Counted from the stretch's first letter, positions 35,062 to 44,742 are shown. The stretch is 64,000 nucleotides of DNA from an uncultured Collinsella sp. (GCA_949287065.1 CASEEV010000065.1:1-64000); one strand, 5' to 3'. Numbers and translations are program-made. The notes: a model not told the origin generated them from the letters alone.

Positions 35062-35442
35062 AGGTATCGTCCCTTCCGCTTGGGTGCGAGCCTCGGCGCA
35101 CCGCATCGCTGCCAGCCGTTCGCGCCGCCCCGCAGCCTGACGCGCGGGGGCGAGAGCGGGCACATAAAAAGCGGGGGCCGCCAGATACGACGGCCCCCGC
35201 CAAAAGCTAGCCGCCCGTGACTGCACGGGCGGCAAAGCTGCCTGCCCGTGTTAGCAAATAATCGCGCTGATAATGGCTAGCTGATGCATGCGATGCCTCT
35301 TTGACTCGCGCATTCCCTTAGTGCGCCGCCCAGTATGGTCCTCGGCGCGGGCCGCGTCAAACGAGGCGCCCGCGCTGTTACGAACATGTTGCCACCAAGT
35401 TGCGAGCCCGCTACGCGCAGGCGGCGCGGCGGGCGGCTCCTC
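35062..35442 (-). promoter_or_regulatory. cstA leader with hairpin pair and terminator-like stem
   Basis: On the minus strand GCCGCCCGTG...CACGGGCGGC (about 35209-35232) is followed by a perfect 10-bp stem GCGGGGGCCG / CGGCCCCCGC (35171-35200) and TTTTT, then 110 bases to the cstA ATG. A terminator ahead of a nutrient-transporter gene suggests attenuation; it could instead end transcription of the lost phnX operon. No known riboswitch fold was recognised. Confidence 0.5.
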
Positions 35443-35703
35443 TTAGGCCAGCTGACCGAGAAGCTCGGGCAGCTCGGAGAAGTTCCGAATGACCGCCGTG
35501 GCGCCCACAGCACGGAACGTGCCCGCCACACGCTCGCACGCCGCGTCCTTCTCGGCGGGGCTCAGAGCCTCGTACTCTGTCTCGGAAAGCCCCATCTCGG
35601 AGCTGCCCTCGGCGACGCCGATCGAGATGACGCCCGCGGCCACGCCCTCCTTGATGTCGGACACCGTGTCGCCGACCTTGGCAACGCGTTCAGTGGGGCA
35701 GGT
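35443..35703 (-). pseudogene. phnX: phnX remnant: C-terminal fragment of phosphonoacetaldehyde hydrolase
   Basis: About 84 codons read TERVAKVGDTVSDIKEG and then VISIGVAEGSSEMGLSETEY (two stretches), ending IRNFSELPELLGQLA. This is the last third of the HAD-family PhnX, including the magnesium-binding GDTVSDI motif. The catalytic N-terminal two thirds and the cap domain are gone: upstream of the threonine the frame meets TAA within four codons. The intact enzyme is about 265 residues. The break lies 75 bp from the terminal-inverted-repeat element at 35777, which suggests a rearrangement there. Confidence 0.8.
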
Positions 35704-35776
35704 TTATGCATAGGTAAAGAGCTTCCCTGCATACGTAAGGGGTGCGTAACGATAGCCGGGAAGCATTCAGCCGAGA

Positions 35777-35932
35777 AAGTGTTCAAATTTGCAAGTTTTC
35801 AGTCGTTTCCAAGCAGCCGAATCGGCATGATCGCTTTGTGGTATATTCCGTTCCTGGGCGAACGCCAATTAACACATATGCACTGAAGCCGCGTCGGCGC
35901 AAACGACTGATTATTTGCATTTTTGAACACTT
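35777..35932 (+). repeat. 156-bp terminal-inverted-repeat element, copy 2
   Basis: Arms AAGTGTTCAAATTTGCAAG... and ...TTGCATTTTTGAACACTT agree at about 27 of 32 positions. The core CCTGGGCGAACGCC is shared with copies 1 and 3. It lies between the phnX remnant and a dense short-repeat array. Confidence 0.82.
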
Positions 35933-36047
35933 TGGCGCCCGGCAAGGAGCAGGCGGCAGAATGCGCGCTCTGCGAAGCGCCTCGCACGGCGTCGAAGCTC
36001 GCGCCGCCCCCAGGCCGGGACCTTGCATCGGCCCTTTCTCCGGCTTT

Positions 36048-36537
36048 TCTCCCGAGCCAAGACGTTGCGCCGGCTCCCTTCGCCGGCCATTTCTCCCAAG
36101 CCGCGACGTTGTGCGCGAACGACGGGATCTCCCTTCTCTCAACGCCCCGACTCTCCCGAGGCGCGATGTTGTGCGCAATACCCTGCGCATCGTCCCGCCT
36201 TGGGAGAATGAGAAGGATTTCTGCCGATACTCACCGCGTTCCTCGCACATCGTCCCGCGTTGGGAGAGAAGCGCAGGCTTGAAGGAGTTGCGAGACTAAG
36301 AAAACCGCAGGTAGGACGCCCGGGTTCTTCTGGCTCTCTCCAAAGCCGGGACCTTGTTCCGCCAAATCTCTCCCAAGCCGAGACGTTGTGCACGGAAGCA
36401 AGGGGTTTCGTGCCCCGAAGCATCGGATCTCTCCCAAGGCGGGACGATGGTCACGAGAACTTGCGCACCATCCTTGCTTGGGAGAATGAGGGGCATTTCT
36501 GCCGATCGTTCCCCGCATATCATCCCGCGTTGGGAGA
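36048..36537. repeat. Array of at least ten TCTCCCAAGCCGGGACGWTGTGC-like motifs in both orientations
   Basis: Direct copies start at 36048, 36092, 36152, 36337, 36369 and 36430; inverted copies at 36184, 36245, 36463 and 36515. Two blocks share the order direct-direct-inverted-inverted with similar spacing: 36092-36267 (60, 32, 61 bp) and 36369-36537 (61, 33, 52 bp). The array appears to be a duplicated, roughly 170-bp palindromic unit. No coding frame is convincing. Confidence 0.8.
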
Positions 36538-36793
36538 GAAGAACCTGAGCCGGTCACCACAGGAGAGCGCCCACCCGCCCAGCACAAAAACCGGACGCCA
36601 GCTAACAGGCTGCCTAGCACATAGCGAGGCCCGCCCCTAGGGGCGGGCCAATGCGAAACAGGTTGCTTGCGCGAAAGCGAGGGCGCGGCTGGGGAGGCGA
36701 ATCGGACCGAAGGAGGAGGGCATTGGCCTTGCGGCCATGCCCGACGAGTGAGGCCCGAGGCACCCGCCAGCCGCGGCCGCAGCGTCAGCTACG
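36538..36793. other. Gap beyond the pckA 3' end
   Basis: The only feature seen is a perfect 22-bp palindrome GGCCCGCCCCTAGGGGCGGGCC-type hairpin at 36628-36649, 145 bp past the pckA stop and without a T-run. Confidence 0.45.
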
Positions 36794-38386
36794 TTAGCGA
36801 CGATGGGGCTTAGTCATGCTCTTGAGATCGACGCCGGGATAACGCTTGTCGAAGTTCGCCTTGAACTGGTCGGCGAGCTTGCGGGCGGCCTTGTCGTAGG
36901 CAGCCTGATCGTCCCACGTGGAACGCGGGGTCAGGATCTTGGAGGGCACGCCGGGGCAGTCGCGCGGCACGTCGACATCGAAGATGTCGTCGTGCACGTA
37001 ACCGGCGATGTCGAGCGAGCCGTCCTGCGCGGCCTTGACCAGCGCGCGGGTGTGATACAGCGCGATGCGGTGGCCGACGCCGTACGGGCCGCCGGTCCAG
37101 CCGGTGTTGACCAGGTACACGCGCGTCTTGTTCTGAACGATCTTCTCGCCCAAGAGGTAAGCGTACACCATGTGGTCGAGCGGCATGAAGGGCTCGCCGA
37201 ACAGCGCCGAGAACGTGGGCTGCGGCTCCTTGACGCCGAGCTCGGTGCCGGCGACCTTGGCGGTGTAGCCGGTCAGGAAGTGGAACATAGCCTGCTCGCG
37301 GCTGAGCTTGGAGATCGGGGGCAGGACGCCGTAGGCGTCAGCGGTCAGGAACAGCACGACACTCGGGGCCTCGCCGACGCCGGAGCTGACCACGCGCTCG
37401 ATGTGCTCGAGCGGGTAGGCGGCACGGCCGTTCTCGGTGATGGAGCTGTCGGAGTAGATCGGCGCGCGGCTCTTGCGGTCGAGCTTAACGTTCTCGGACA
37501 CGGAGCCGAAGGTGATGGCGTCGTAGATGTCGGGCTCGCGCTCGTGCGTGAGGTCGATGGTCTTAGCGTAGCAGCCGCCCTCGATGTTGAAGACGCCGCG
37601 CGGGCTCCAGCCGTGCTCGTCGTCGCCGATAAGCTCGCGCTCGGGGTCGGCCGAGAGCGTGGTCTTACCGGTGCCCGAAAGGCCGAAGAGGATGCACGTC
37701 TTGCCGGTCTGCGGATCGACGTTGGCCGAGCAGTGCATCGGCAGCACGCCGTCCTCGAGCGGCAGGATGTAGTTCATCATCGTGAAGATGGCCTTCTTGA
37801 TCTCGCCGCAATAGCCGGTGCCGGCAACGACGATGCGCTTGCGGTTCATGTCGAGAATAACCGCCGCGGGCTCAAGGCCGTCGCGGTCGCGCGAGCAGAC
37901 GTAGGTCGGCGCGGCGAAGACGGTGATCTCGGGGCGGCCGAACTGCTCGAGCTCGTCCTCGGTCGGGCGCACGAGCATCTGCTTGATGAAGAGTGCCTGA
38001 TGGGCGCGCTCGCACACGACCATGACCTTGCGGGCGAACTTGCGGTCGGCGCCGGCGTAGCCACGGACCACGAAGAGGTGGCGGCGCTGCGACATGTAGC
38101 GGGTCACGTTCTTGAAGACGCGCTTGCTCGTGGCCTCGTCGAGCGGCTTGTTGGTCGGGCTGTCCCAGTTGACGTTCTCGTCGGCGGCGCCGGCGTCCAC
38201 GATGTAGCGGTTCTCGGGGCTGCGGCCGGTGAACGCGCCGGTCGAGACCGAAAGCGAACCGGTGGAGGTCAGATACGCCTCGTGGTGCGAGATCGAGTGC
38301 TCGATGAGCTTGGCCGGGCTCCAGTCAATGTGGACGCGATCGGAATCGCAGTCGATGCCGTTCTCGAGCAGAATTGTTTCTACCAT
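36794..38386 (-). CDS. pckA: Phosphoenolpyruvate carboxykinase (ATP)
   Basis: A 530-residue ATP-dependent PEPCK. GLSGTGKTTLSADPERELIGDDEHGW carries the kinase-1a P-loop and kinase-2 aspartates (shown in two 20-residue parts at about 245-270); GAFTGRSPENRYIVD and FNIEGGCYAKTIDLT are further signatures. It links oxaloacetate and PEP; in fermenters it often runs toward oxaloacetate and succinate, making ATP. GCGAGGA precedes the ATG. The C-terminal TWDDQAAYDKAARKLADQF is typical. Confidence 0.95.
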   Translation of the reverse strand: MVETILLENGIDCDSDRVHIDWSPAKLIEHSISHHEAYLTSTGSLSVSTGAFTGRSPENRYIVDAGAADENVNWDSPTNKPLDEATSKRVFKNVTRYMSQRRHLFVVRGYAGADRKFARKVMVVCERAHQALFIKQMLVRPTEDELEQFGRPEITVFAAPTYVCSRDRDGLEPAAVILDMNRKRIVVAGTGYCGEIKKAIFTMMNYILPLEDGVLPMHCSANVDPQTGKTCILFGLSGTGKTTLSADPERELIGDDEHGWSPRGVFNIEGGCYAKTIDLTHEREPDIYDAITFGSVSENVKLDRKSRAPIYSDSSITENGRAAYPLEHIERVVSSGVGEAPSVVLFLTADAYGVLPPISKLSREQAMFHFLTGYTAKVAGTELGVKEPQPTFSALFGEPFMPLDHMVYAYLLGEKIVQNKTRVYLVNTGWTGGPYGVGHRIALYHTRALVKAAQDGSLDIAGYVHDDIFDVDVPRDCPGVPSKILTPRSTWDDQAAYDKAARKLADQFKANFDKRYPGVDLKSMTKPHRR

Positions 38387-38536
38387 AGTCCTCGCCTTTC
38401 GTCTTCGGTGCGGCAGCTTCAGCGAGCCCCGCACGCGGCAATAACCAAAGCAGGCGCCCACATGATGGGCGCGGCGCAACGGGCGCGAGGCTCCGCGCGC
38501 AAGCGCTCCGCCCCACGGCGAGAGCGCACCTTGCCC

Positions 38537-38564
38537 ATCGTACCCTCTGGCACGTGGTTGGCAA
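38537..38564 (-). promoter_or_regulatory. Likely pckA promoter
   Basis: Minus strand: TTGCCA (38559-38564), 16-bp spacer, TACGAT (38537-38542), 150 bp upstream of the start. The rest of the 413-bp gap shows no gene. Confidence 0.5.
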
Positions 38565-38799
38565 AACGCTTTGCCACTTCAATACGGCAAAAGGCGCTCC
38601 AAAACAGGCGAACGGTAGATTAATCAGCAGTTTTGTGACATATACCAGCTGCGAGCGGTTTACGTAACAATTGGTTGAGAAGCACCGCAGCGGGCACCCC
38701 CGCATCTGCAAGCGACTCCAAACAGCAAAGAGGCGCCGGACATTTCCGACGCCCCCTCGCGTGCCGTATCGTCTGCTCACTCTCAAGAAGTGGCAGATC

Positions 38800-41352
38800 C
38801 TACTCGTTGTCGCCCGCCGTCATCTGGGTCGCCGAGAGACCTGCCGACGCGTCCGCCTCAGTCGCGGCGCGCGCGTCGGGCCAGACCCAGCCCGTAAAGG
38901 CGGGATGGTCGTAGCCCTCCTCCACGGCAAAGCGGAAGGCCTCCTCGCGGAACGCGTCCCACGCCTCGGCCTGCGCGGCATGCGCAGAGGCACCAGGGCC
39001 GGCGTCCACCAGGCGCAGCGCCTCGGCAGCGAGCGCCCAGCGGTCCATGTTGTTCAGGCGCAGCATGTCAAACGGCGTGGTGGTGGAGCCCTTCTCCTCG
39101 TAGCCGTGCACGCACCACGCGTCGTGGCCGGGGCGCGCCCAAACAAGGCGGCGGATGGTGCCCGCATAGGCGTGGAAGCAGAAGAGCACCGGCTTCTCGC
39201 CTGCGCCGAAGAGCTCGGCAAACCGCTCGTCGGTGAGCGCCTGGTCGTTCTCGCAGGCGTTCTGGATCTTGAGAAGGTCGACCACGTTCACGAACCAGAC
39301 CTTGACACCGTGCTCGCGTAGTAGGTCAACGGCGGCGAGCGCCTCGAGCGTCGGCACGTCGCCGCACGTGCCGATCACGAGATCCGCCTCGGCGAGCGAG
39401 GCGGCCGTGGATGCCCACTCCCAGACCGCCGCGCCCTCCGCAAGCTCGGCCTTTGCCTCGTCGACGCTCACAAACGTCGGCGCGGGCTGCTTGCCGCAGA
39501 AGATGGCGTTCACGCAGTCGGTCGAGGCGTAGGCGCGCTCGGCCACGGCAAGCGCCATGTTGGCGTCGCAGGGGTAATAGGCGTTGACGATGTGCGTGTC
39601 GTTGGCCTTGTTGAGGAGCAGGTCAATGAAGCCCGGGTCCTGATGGCTGAAGCCGTTGTGGTCCTGGCGCCATACGTGGCTCGAGAGCAGGATGTTGAGG
39701 CCGGCGATGGGCTTGCGCCACGGAATCTCGCGCCGGCACGCCTCGAGCCACTTGCAGTGCTGGTTCACCATGGAGTCGACCACGTGCACGAAGCTCTCGT
39801 AGCTCGACCACACGCCGTGGCGGCCGGTGAGCACGTAGCCCTCGAGCAGGCCTTCGCACTGATGCTCGGAGAGCTGCTCGATTACCTTGCCCCGCGGGGC
39901 GAGAAGCTCGTCGTTGGCCTCGTCAGCGTAGGCGTCGCCCGCCTCCCACTGCTTCTTGGTGACCTGATAGGCGTCCTGCAGACGGTTCGAGGCGGTCTCG
40001 TCGGGGCCGAAGATGCGGAAGTTGTCGGGGTTCGCCGCCAGCACGTCGGCCGTGTAGGCTCCGAAGACGCGCGCCGCCTCGGTGGAGCCCCAGCCATGGC
40101 CCTTCTCGGCAACCGGCACCTCGTGGGCATGAATGTCGGACAGCGCAAGGTCCTCGCGCACGCGGCCTCCGTTTGCGTTGGGGTTGGCGCCGATGCGCAG
40201 GTCACCCGCGGGCATCCAGTCCGTGACCTCGGAGCGAACGGCGCCCTCGGGCGAGAAGAGCTCTTCGGGACGGTAGGAGCGCAGCCAGTCGCGCAGCACG
40301 CAGAAGTGCTCCTCGGTGTCGCGGGCGCTCGCCAGCGGCACCTGGTGCGCGCGCCATGAGTCCTCGGTCTTTTTGCCGTCAACGTGCTTGGGGCAGGTCC
40401 AGCCCTTGGGCGTGCGGAACACGATCATCGGGTAGACCGGGCGCGCGACCTCCTTGCCCGCCGCAAGCTGGGCGGCCGCGCGCTCCTTGATGGCGCAGAT
40501 CTTGCCAAAGACCTCTTCGAGAAGCGCTGCGAAGCGCGCGTGGATGGACTCGTGGCTCTCGTCGTCAAAGCCGGCGACGAAGACGTGCGGCTCGTAGCCC
40601 ATGCCCTCGAAGAACTTGGTGAGCTCCTCGTCGGAGATGCGCGCGAGGATGGTTGGGTTGGCGATCTTGTAGCCGTTCAGGTGCAGGATCGGCAGCACGA
40701 TGCCGTCGGTCGCCGGATTCATGAGCTTGTTGGTCTGCCAGCTCGTAGCCAAGGGGCCCGTCTCGGCCTCGCCGTCGCCCACCACGGCAACGGCGAGCAG
40801 GCTCGGGTTGTCGAGCACTGCGCCGTAGGCGTGGGAAAGCGTGTAGCCGAGCTCGCCGCCCTCGTGGATGGAGCCAGGGGTCTCGGGCGCGAAGTGACTG
40901 GGGATGCCGCCCGGGTACGAGAACTGGCGGAAGAACTTCTCGAGCCCTGCCTCGTCGTCGGTGATGTCGGGACGGATCTCGCGGTAGGTGCCGTCGAGCA
41001 GGCTCTGCGCGGTACCGGCCGGGCCGCCGTGACCCGGGCCCATGAGGAAGATGGTGCTCTGGCCATGGTCGGCGATGAGACGGTTCACATGGGCAAACAG
41101 GAAGTTGACGCCGGGCGTGGTGCCCCAATGGCCCACGAGACGGTGCTTGACGTCCTCGCGACCAAAGTCGCGCGGCTCGCCCGTCTTGGCATCCGGGTAG
41201 TCGGCGCGCATCAGCGGATTGGACCGCAGGTAGATCTGGCCGACAGAGAGATAGTTGGACGCGCGCCAGTAGCGCTCGACGCCGGCGAGCCTCTGGTCAG
41301 AAACGGTGCCGTCCCCGCGGTTCCAGGGAGTTCCGATTACCGGATGAGACAT
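38800..41352 (-). CDS. xfp: Xylulose-5-phosphate/fructose-6-phosphate phosphoketolase
   Basis: An 850-residue thiamine-diphosphate enzyme that splits xylulose-5-phosphate (or fructose-6-phosphate) to acetyl-phosphate and glyceraldehyde-3-phosphate (or erythrose-4-phosphate). Seen: [55 protein letters not shown], the TPP motif [16 protein letters not shown] and [18 protein letters not shown]. Length is normal. The promoter carries two LacI-type operators and the CCGTTYA pair, tying it to the sugar locus downstream. Confidence 0.96.
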   Translation of the reverse strand: MSHPVIGTPWNRGDGTVSDQRLAGVERYWRASNYLSVGQIYLRSNPLMRADYPDAKTGEPRDFGREDVKHRLVGHWGTTPGVNFLFAHVNRLIADHGQSTIFLMGPGHGGPAGTAQSLLDGTYREIRPDITDDEAGLEKFFRQFSYPGGIPSHFAPETPGSIHEGGELGYTLSHAYGAVLDNPSLLAVAVVGDGEAETGPLATSWQTNKLMNPATDGIVLPILHLNGYKIANPTILARISDEELTKFFEGMGYEPHVFVAGFDDESHESIHARFAALLEEVFGKICAIKERAAAQLAAGKEVARPVYPMIVFRTPKGWTCPKHVDGKKTEDSWRAHQVPLASARDTEEHFCVLRDWLRSYRPEELFSPEGAVRSEVTDWMPAGDLRIGANPNANGGRVREDLALSDIHAHEVPVAEKGHGWGSTEAARVFGAYTADVLAANPDNFRIFGPDETASNRLQDAYQVTKKQWEAGDAYADEANDELLAPRGKVIEQLSEHQCEGLLEGYVLTGRHGVWSSYESFVHVVDSMVNQHCKWLEACRREIPWRKPIAGLNILLSSHVWRQDHNGFSHQDPGFIDLLLNKANDTHIVNAYYPCDANMALAVAERAYASTDCVNAIFCGKQPAPTFVSVDEAKAELAEGAAVWEWASTAASLAEADLVIGTCGDVPTLEALAAVDLLREHGVKVWFVNVVDLLKIQNACENDQALTDERFAELFGAGEKPVLFCFHAYAGTIRRLVWARPGHDAWCVHGYEEKGSTTTPFDMLRLNNMDRWALAAEALRLVDAGPGASAHAAQAEAWDAFREEAFRFAVEEGYDHPAFTGWVWPDARAATEADASAGLSATQMTAGDNE

Positions 41353-41413
41353 GAGACGCTCCTATTTGCCTTGACGATTGGATACAGTCGTAAGCAGCTT
41401 GCTCGATGGGAAC

Positions 41414-41419
41414 AGTATA
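41414..41419 (-). promoter_or_regulatory. -10 of the xfp promoter
   Basis: TATACT on the minus strand 62 bp upstream of the xfp ATG; no clear -35, as expected for an activator-dependent promoter. Confidence 0.55.
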
Positions 41420-41424
41420 GATGA

Positions 41425-41459
41425 TAAAACGTTTTAGCATTGTTCACAAAACGTTTTTG
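41425..41459. promoter_or_regulatory. Two LacI-type operators upstream of xfp
   Basis: TAAAACGTTTTA (41425-41436), a perfect palindrome in the -10/-35 spacer, and CAAAACGTTTTTG (41447-41459). Their centres are 22 bp apart, two helical turns. They resemble the palindromes at the other promoters of the locus and at the lacI gene. Confidence 0.6.
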
Positions 41460-41494
41460 TTTCTGATTTGGTAAATAGTCGGTAATATAGCCGG

Positions 41495-41522
41495 TGAACG
41501 GTAGCTAAACGGACATGAACGG
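41495..41522 (-). promoter_or_regulatory. CCGTTYA direct repeats (site 2)
   Basis: On the plus strand TGAACGG (41495-41501), TAAACGG (41506-41512) and TGAACGG (41516-41522). The outer pair is 21 bp apart and the middle box is phased at 11 and 10 bp, so all face the same side of the helix. It reads CCGTTYA toward xfp. Confidence 0.6.
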
Positions 41523-41747
41523 TGTTTGCTTCATGCAGGTACGTGAACCTTACCGCAACCCGATCTCCCACCGCGAACCCCGTCTGTGCCCGGCATGCCG
41601 CGCCTCCGGGACCGACCGACAACCTGCCACCCTCCGCAAAGGCAAGGAGCCCCGCCCACAACAAGTGCGGGGCCGCCGGCAAACCCGTACGACCCCGCAA
41701 AAGCGCCCTCCGACGCAGGGGCTCCACCCACATGGTGCGCCAGATTC

Positions 41748-43046
41748 TTACGCCGCAGGCTCCAGCACGATGAGCGCATCGGCGCAGAAGGGATGCTGCG
41801 CCACACGGGTGGCGCCGTCCGCGACCGTGACCGGCAGATGCGCAATGCGCTTCTGGGCCAGGTCGATGGCGCGCGCCGCATACCCCTCAAGCGCCACGTT
41901 GAGCTTGAGCGCCGTCGTGCGCGGCATGTACGCAAGGTACGTCGGCCGCTCCGCCTCGTTGCGCGCAACGCGGATCTGCTCGCGGTCGTCCGCAAGCTCG
42001 TCCTGCGCCGGCACAAGCGTGCGGCACCCGAGCGCATCGAGCAGGGCCTCGATCATGCCGAAGTCCCACACGCCCGGGAGCTGCAGCGCCTCCTGCCAGC
42101 GGAAGGGAGCGTCAAACCCCTCGCCCAAAACCGAGCCCTGGCTCTGCGAGGTCTGCCAGTTCCAGATGCCGTGGGCACCGTAGGTCACACCCGCGGTCGC
42201 GCCGGCGAGGATGCCCGCCCATGCGGACGCGCGGCAGTTCTCGTCGTTAAAGCGAACGTACACGTGGCGGCTCGCGCCCATCATCTCGTAGCAGGGCTCC
42301 GAGTTGAGCATGGGCTTCTTAGGATAGGCGGCGGCGATGTCCTCGGGCAGCTTCCACGCCTCGTCCTGCGCAAGCGCGTTATGGCCGGGCTGGTACATAT
42401 AAAAGTCGAGACGATCAACGAACTGCTCGGGAATGGTGCGGTTCGCACGGTTGATGTGCATGGTGCGCAGGCGCGTGGGCGCAAGCTCGCACACGCACGC
42501 GAGGGCCGCCTCGTAATACGGCAGGCACTCCTCGCTCTTCCAGTCGGTATCGCCCGTCACCACGTACACGGGGTCGAACTCGTCGAGCGCCTCCACGACG
42601 CGGCGCACGTGGCGCTCCACCTCATCGAGCGGCATGGTCGTCGCACCGGTGTGCTCGGCAATGGCAGCGCCCCAGGTGCCGGGCACGTAGTTGCACCACA
42701 TGAGCACGAGCGCCGGCCGGATGCCGTGCTCCACCGCCATGCGGCACATCTCACGCGCGCGCTCCCAGTAGGCGGCGTTGGGCCGGGCCCAGTCAAACAC
42801 GGTGCCGCCCTCGCTCGCGTACGGGTAGATGCCGAGGTCCGGGCGGCAGCGGTCCCATTGCGGCAGCGTGTTGATCTGCAGCGTGTTGACGCCCTGCTCG
42901 GCGCGGCGAGCAAGGTAGTAGTCCCAATCCTCGAGCGTGATGCTCGTAAACGCGCTCCAGCAGGTGTCGGCGAGCCAGAACCACGGCTTGCCGTCGCAGA
43001 GAAAGCCGTCCTTCTGCTCGTTTACGGTGAGCGTCCCCAAAGCCAT
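41748..43046 (-). CDS. DUF4038 (apiosidase-like) glycoside hydrolase
   Basis: A 432-residue TIM-barrel hydrolase without a signal peptide, so cytosolic. The DUF4038 start FLCDGKPWFWLADTCWSAF is clear. Candidate catalytic acids are D in VVTGDTDW and E in MLNSEPCYEMMG, positioned like the GH140 apiosidase pair; GAHGIWNWQ follows. GH140 members release D-apiose from plant rhamnogalacturonan II. ATG at 43046 is chosen over a TTG start; GAGAGGA precedes it. It sits downstream of the PTS gene and beside apiose-type enzymes. Confidence 0.75.
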   Translation of the reverse strand: MALGTLTVNEQKDGFLCDGKPWFWLADTCWSAFTSITLEDWDYYLARRAEQGVNTLQINTLPQWDRCRPDLGIYPYASEGGTVFDWARPNAAYWERAREMCRMAVEHGIRPALVLMWCNYVPGTWGAAIAEHTGATTMPLDEVERHVRRVVEALDEFDPVYVVTGDTDWKSEECLPYYEAALACVCELAPTRLRTMHINRANRTIPEQFVDRLDFYMYQPGHNALAQDEAWKLPEDIAAAYPKKPMLNSEPCYEMMGASRHVYVRFNDENCRASAWAGILAGATAGVTYGAHGIWNWQTSQSQGSVLGEGFDAPFRWQEALQLPGVWDFGMIEALLDALGCRTLVPAQDELADDREQIRVARNEAERPTYLAYMPRTTALKLNVALEGYAARAIDLAQKRIAHLPVTVADGATRVAQHPFCADALIVLEPAA

Positions 43047-43188
43047 AGCGTCCGTCCTCTCTTCTTCCAAGGCGCCTGCGCCCTGTAACGTATGCCTTTA
43101 AGCGCAAGCCGGGCGCGCGGTCAGGACGACCCGCGCTCCCGGAGCTTACCATCTATGCAATGTGCCTCGCACGGAGTGCCTGGGTCGA

Positions 43189-44643
43189 CTACGCGCCGAT
43201 GAGCGCCGACTCGTCCTCGTTCTCCATCTCGGCAAGCTCCTCCTTGGAGAAGCCGATGAAGTAGACCACGATCGCGGCGATCACGAAGGAGATGGCCATG
43301 CCGGCAATCGCCAGAATCGTGTTCATCTGCCCGCCCTGGAGGTAGTTGGTGAACACCAGGAAGTTGGACGCGCCGCCGGCCATGTAGTAGGTGACGCCGA
43401 CGATACCGGAGAACACCGCGCCGATTGCGCCGCCGATGAACATACCGAGCATGGTGCGGCGGAAGCGCATGAGGATGCCGAAGAGCGCGGGCTCGGTCAC
43501 GCCGCCGGCGATGGCGGAAACAACGTAGCCGATGGCAAGACCCTTCTCGTCAGGGTTCTTCATACGGAGGAACGCACCGAAAGCGCAGCCCCACACGGCA
43601 GTCATGGCGCAGTTGGTGGACACGAAGACAAACGGGTCGAAGCCGGCGGCAATGATCTGCACCTGGGCGAGCAGGATGACGGGCATGTGCATGCCGGCGA
43701 CCACGAACAGCTGCCAGAAGGCGCCGAGAATCGCCATGACGATGAAGACCGCGATGCCGCCCATGTCCGCGAGGCCGAAGAGCACGTTGGCGATCACGTT
43801 ACCGATCTCGTTGCCGATCGGCGCGAGGACGATAAACGCAATGGGGATGGTCACGATCATAGTGCAGAACGGCGTGAACACGGTTGAGAGCACGTCGGGC
43901 ATGACCTTCCTGAAGAACTTCTCCACCACGTAGAGCACCGGCACGGACAGGATGATGGGAAGCACCGTCTGCTGGTAGTTGGCCGCAGCGATCTGGATGC
44001 CGTAGACCGAGATGATACCGCTGCCGCCCTCGCCGGCCGCGCTCACCACGGAGGGCGCCATGAGCGCGCCGCCGAGAAGCATGCCGAGTACCGGGCTCGC
44101 GCCGATCTTCTTGGCGGCAGCGTAGCCGAGGTAGATCGGGATAAACGTGAACGTTGCCTCGTAGAGCGTGGTGTAGAGGAACGTGTAAGTGGGGTCGGTG
44201 TCGGACAGCACGCCGGCCATGGTGGGTCCGAGCACCGCCGCGATGGTGCGGAACAGACCGCCGGCCATGAGAAGCGGGATGAGCTGCGTCATGGAGCCGG
44301 AGAGGTAGTCGAGGATGATGCCCGGGATCGCCTTCAGCGTGAGCTTCTCCTTGGGCGCGTCGAGGTTCTCGTCAACCGCGGCGCCGCGCGCAACGCCAGA
44401 GATGGCGATAAACTCGTCGAGCACCTTCGGCACGTTCTGGCCGATGATGACCTGGAGCTGGGTGCCGGAGAACTGAGCGCCGAGCACGCCCTTGACCTTC
44501 TTGATCTTCTCGACGTCCGCAAGGTTGTTGTCCTTGAGCGTGAGGCGAAGGCGCGTCATGCAGTTGGTCGCAGTAGAGACGTTGCCCGCACCTCCCACAA
44601 GCTCGAGAACGCTTTGGGCGATTTGCCTGTTGTCAATTGCCAT
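43189..44643 (-). CDS. PTS EIIBC, sucrose/beta-glucoside class
   Basis: A 484-residue fusion of IIB (residues 1-85) and IIC. The phospho-cysteine is C28 in TATNCMTRLRL; the IIC part has SGSMTQLIPLLMAGGLF, VFVSTNCAMTAVWGCAFGAF and GVTEPALFGI. There is no IIA domain, so a separate IIA(Glc)-like protein is needed. It imports and phosphorylates a glucoside or related sugar. ATG at 44643 follows GGGAGGGG. It is divergent from the esterase gene and leads toward the DUF4038 gene. Confidence 0.9.
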   Translation of the reverse strand: MAIDNRQIAQSVLELVGGAGNVSTATNCMTRLRLTLKDNNLADVEKIKKVKGVLGAQFSGTQLQVIIGQNVPKVLDEFIAISGVARGAAVDENLDAPKEKLTLKAIPGIILDYLSGSMTQLIPLLMAGGLFRTIAAVLGPTMAGVLSDTDPTYTFLYTTLYEATFTFIPIYLGYAAAKKIGASPVLGMLLGGALMAPSVVSAAGEGGSGIISVYGIQIAAANYQQTVLPIILSVPVLYVVEKFFRKVMPDVLSTVFTPFCTMIVTIPIAFIVLAPIGNEIGNVIANVLFGLADMGGIAVFIVMAILGAFWQLFVVAGMHMPVILLAQVQIIAAGFDPFVFVSTNCAMTAVWGCAFGAFLRMKNPDEKGLAIGYVVSAIAGGVTEPALFGILMRFRRTMLGMFIGGAIGAVFSGIVGVTYYMAGGASNFLVFTNYLQGGQMNTILAIAGMAISFVIAAIVVYFIGFSKEELAEMENEDESALIGA

Positions 44644-44703
44644 GGGGTCCCCTCCCATTGCCACGGCCGAGACGCCGTCCTGTACATCTCGGCCTTTCTT
44701 ATC

Positions 44704-44742
44704 AGTAAACCTTGTTTACTGAACGTTTACGTTCTTATAGTA
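44704..44742 (-). promoter_or_regulatory. PTS promoter and operators
   Basis: TACTAT (44737-44742, minus strand) is a candidate -10. Just downstream are GAACGTTTACGTTC (44721-44734) and the 17-bp palindrome AGTAAACCTTGTTTACT (44704-44720), both of the TAAACxxGTTTA type seen at the other promoters. Confidence 0.5.

Noticed and set aside
35742-36299. 185-codon frame beginning near element copy 2
   Set aside because: The sequence is explained by the terminal-inverted-repeat element and the short-repeat array; there is no ribosome binding site or family similarity.
36048-36537. CRISPR array
   Set aside because: The motif copies occur in both orientations with unequal spacing, the repeats are degenerate and there are no cas genes.
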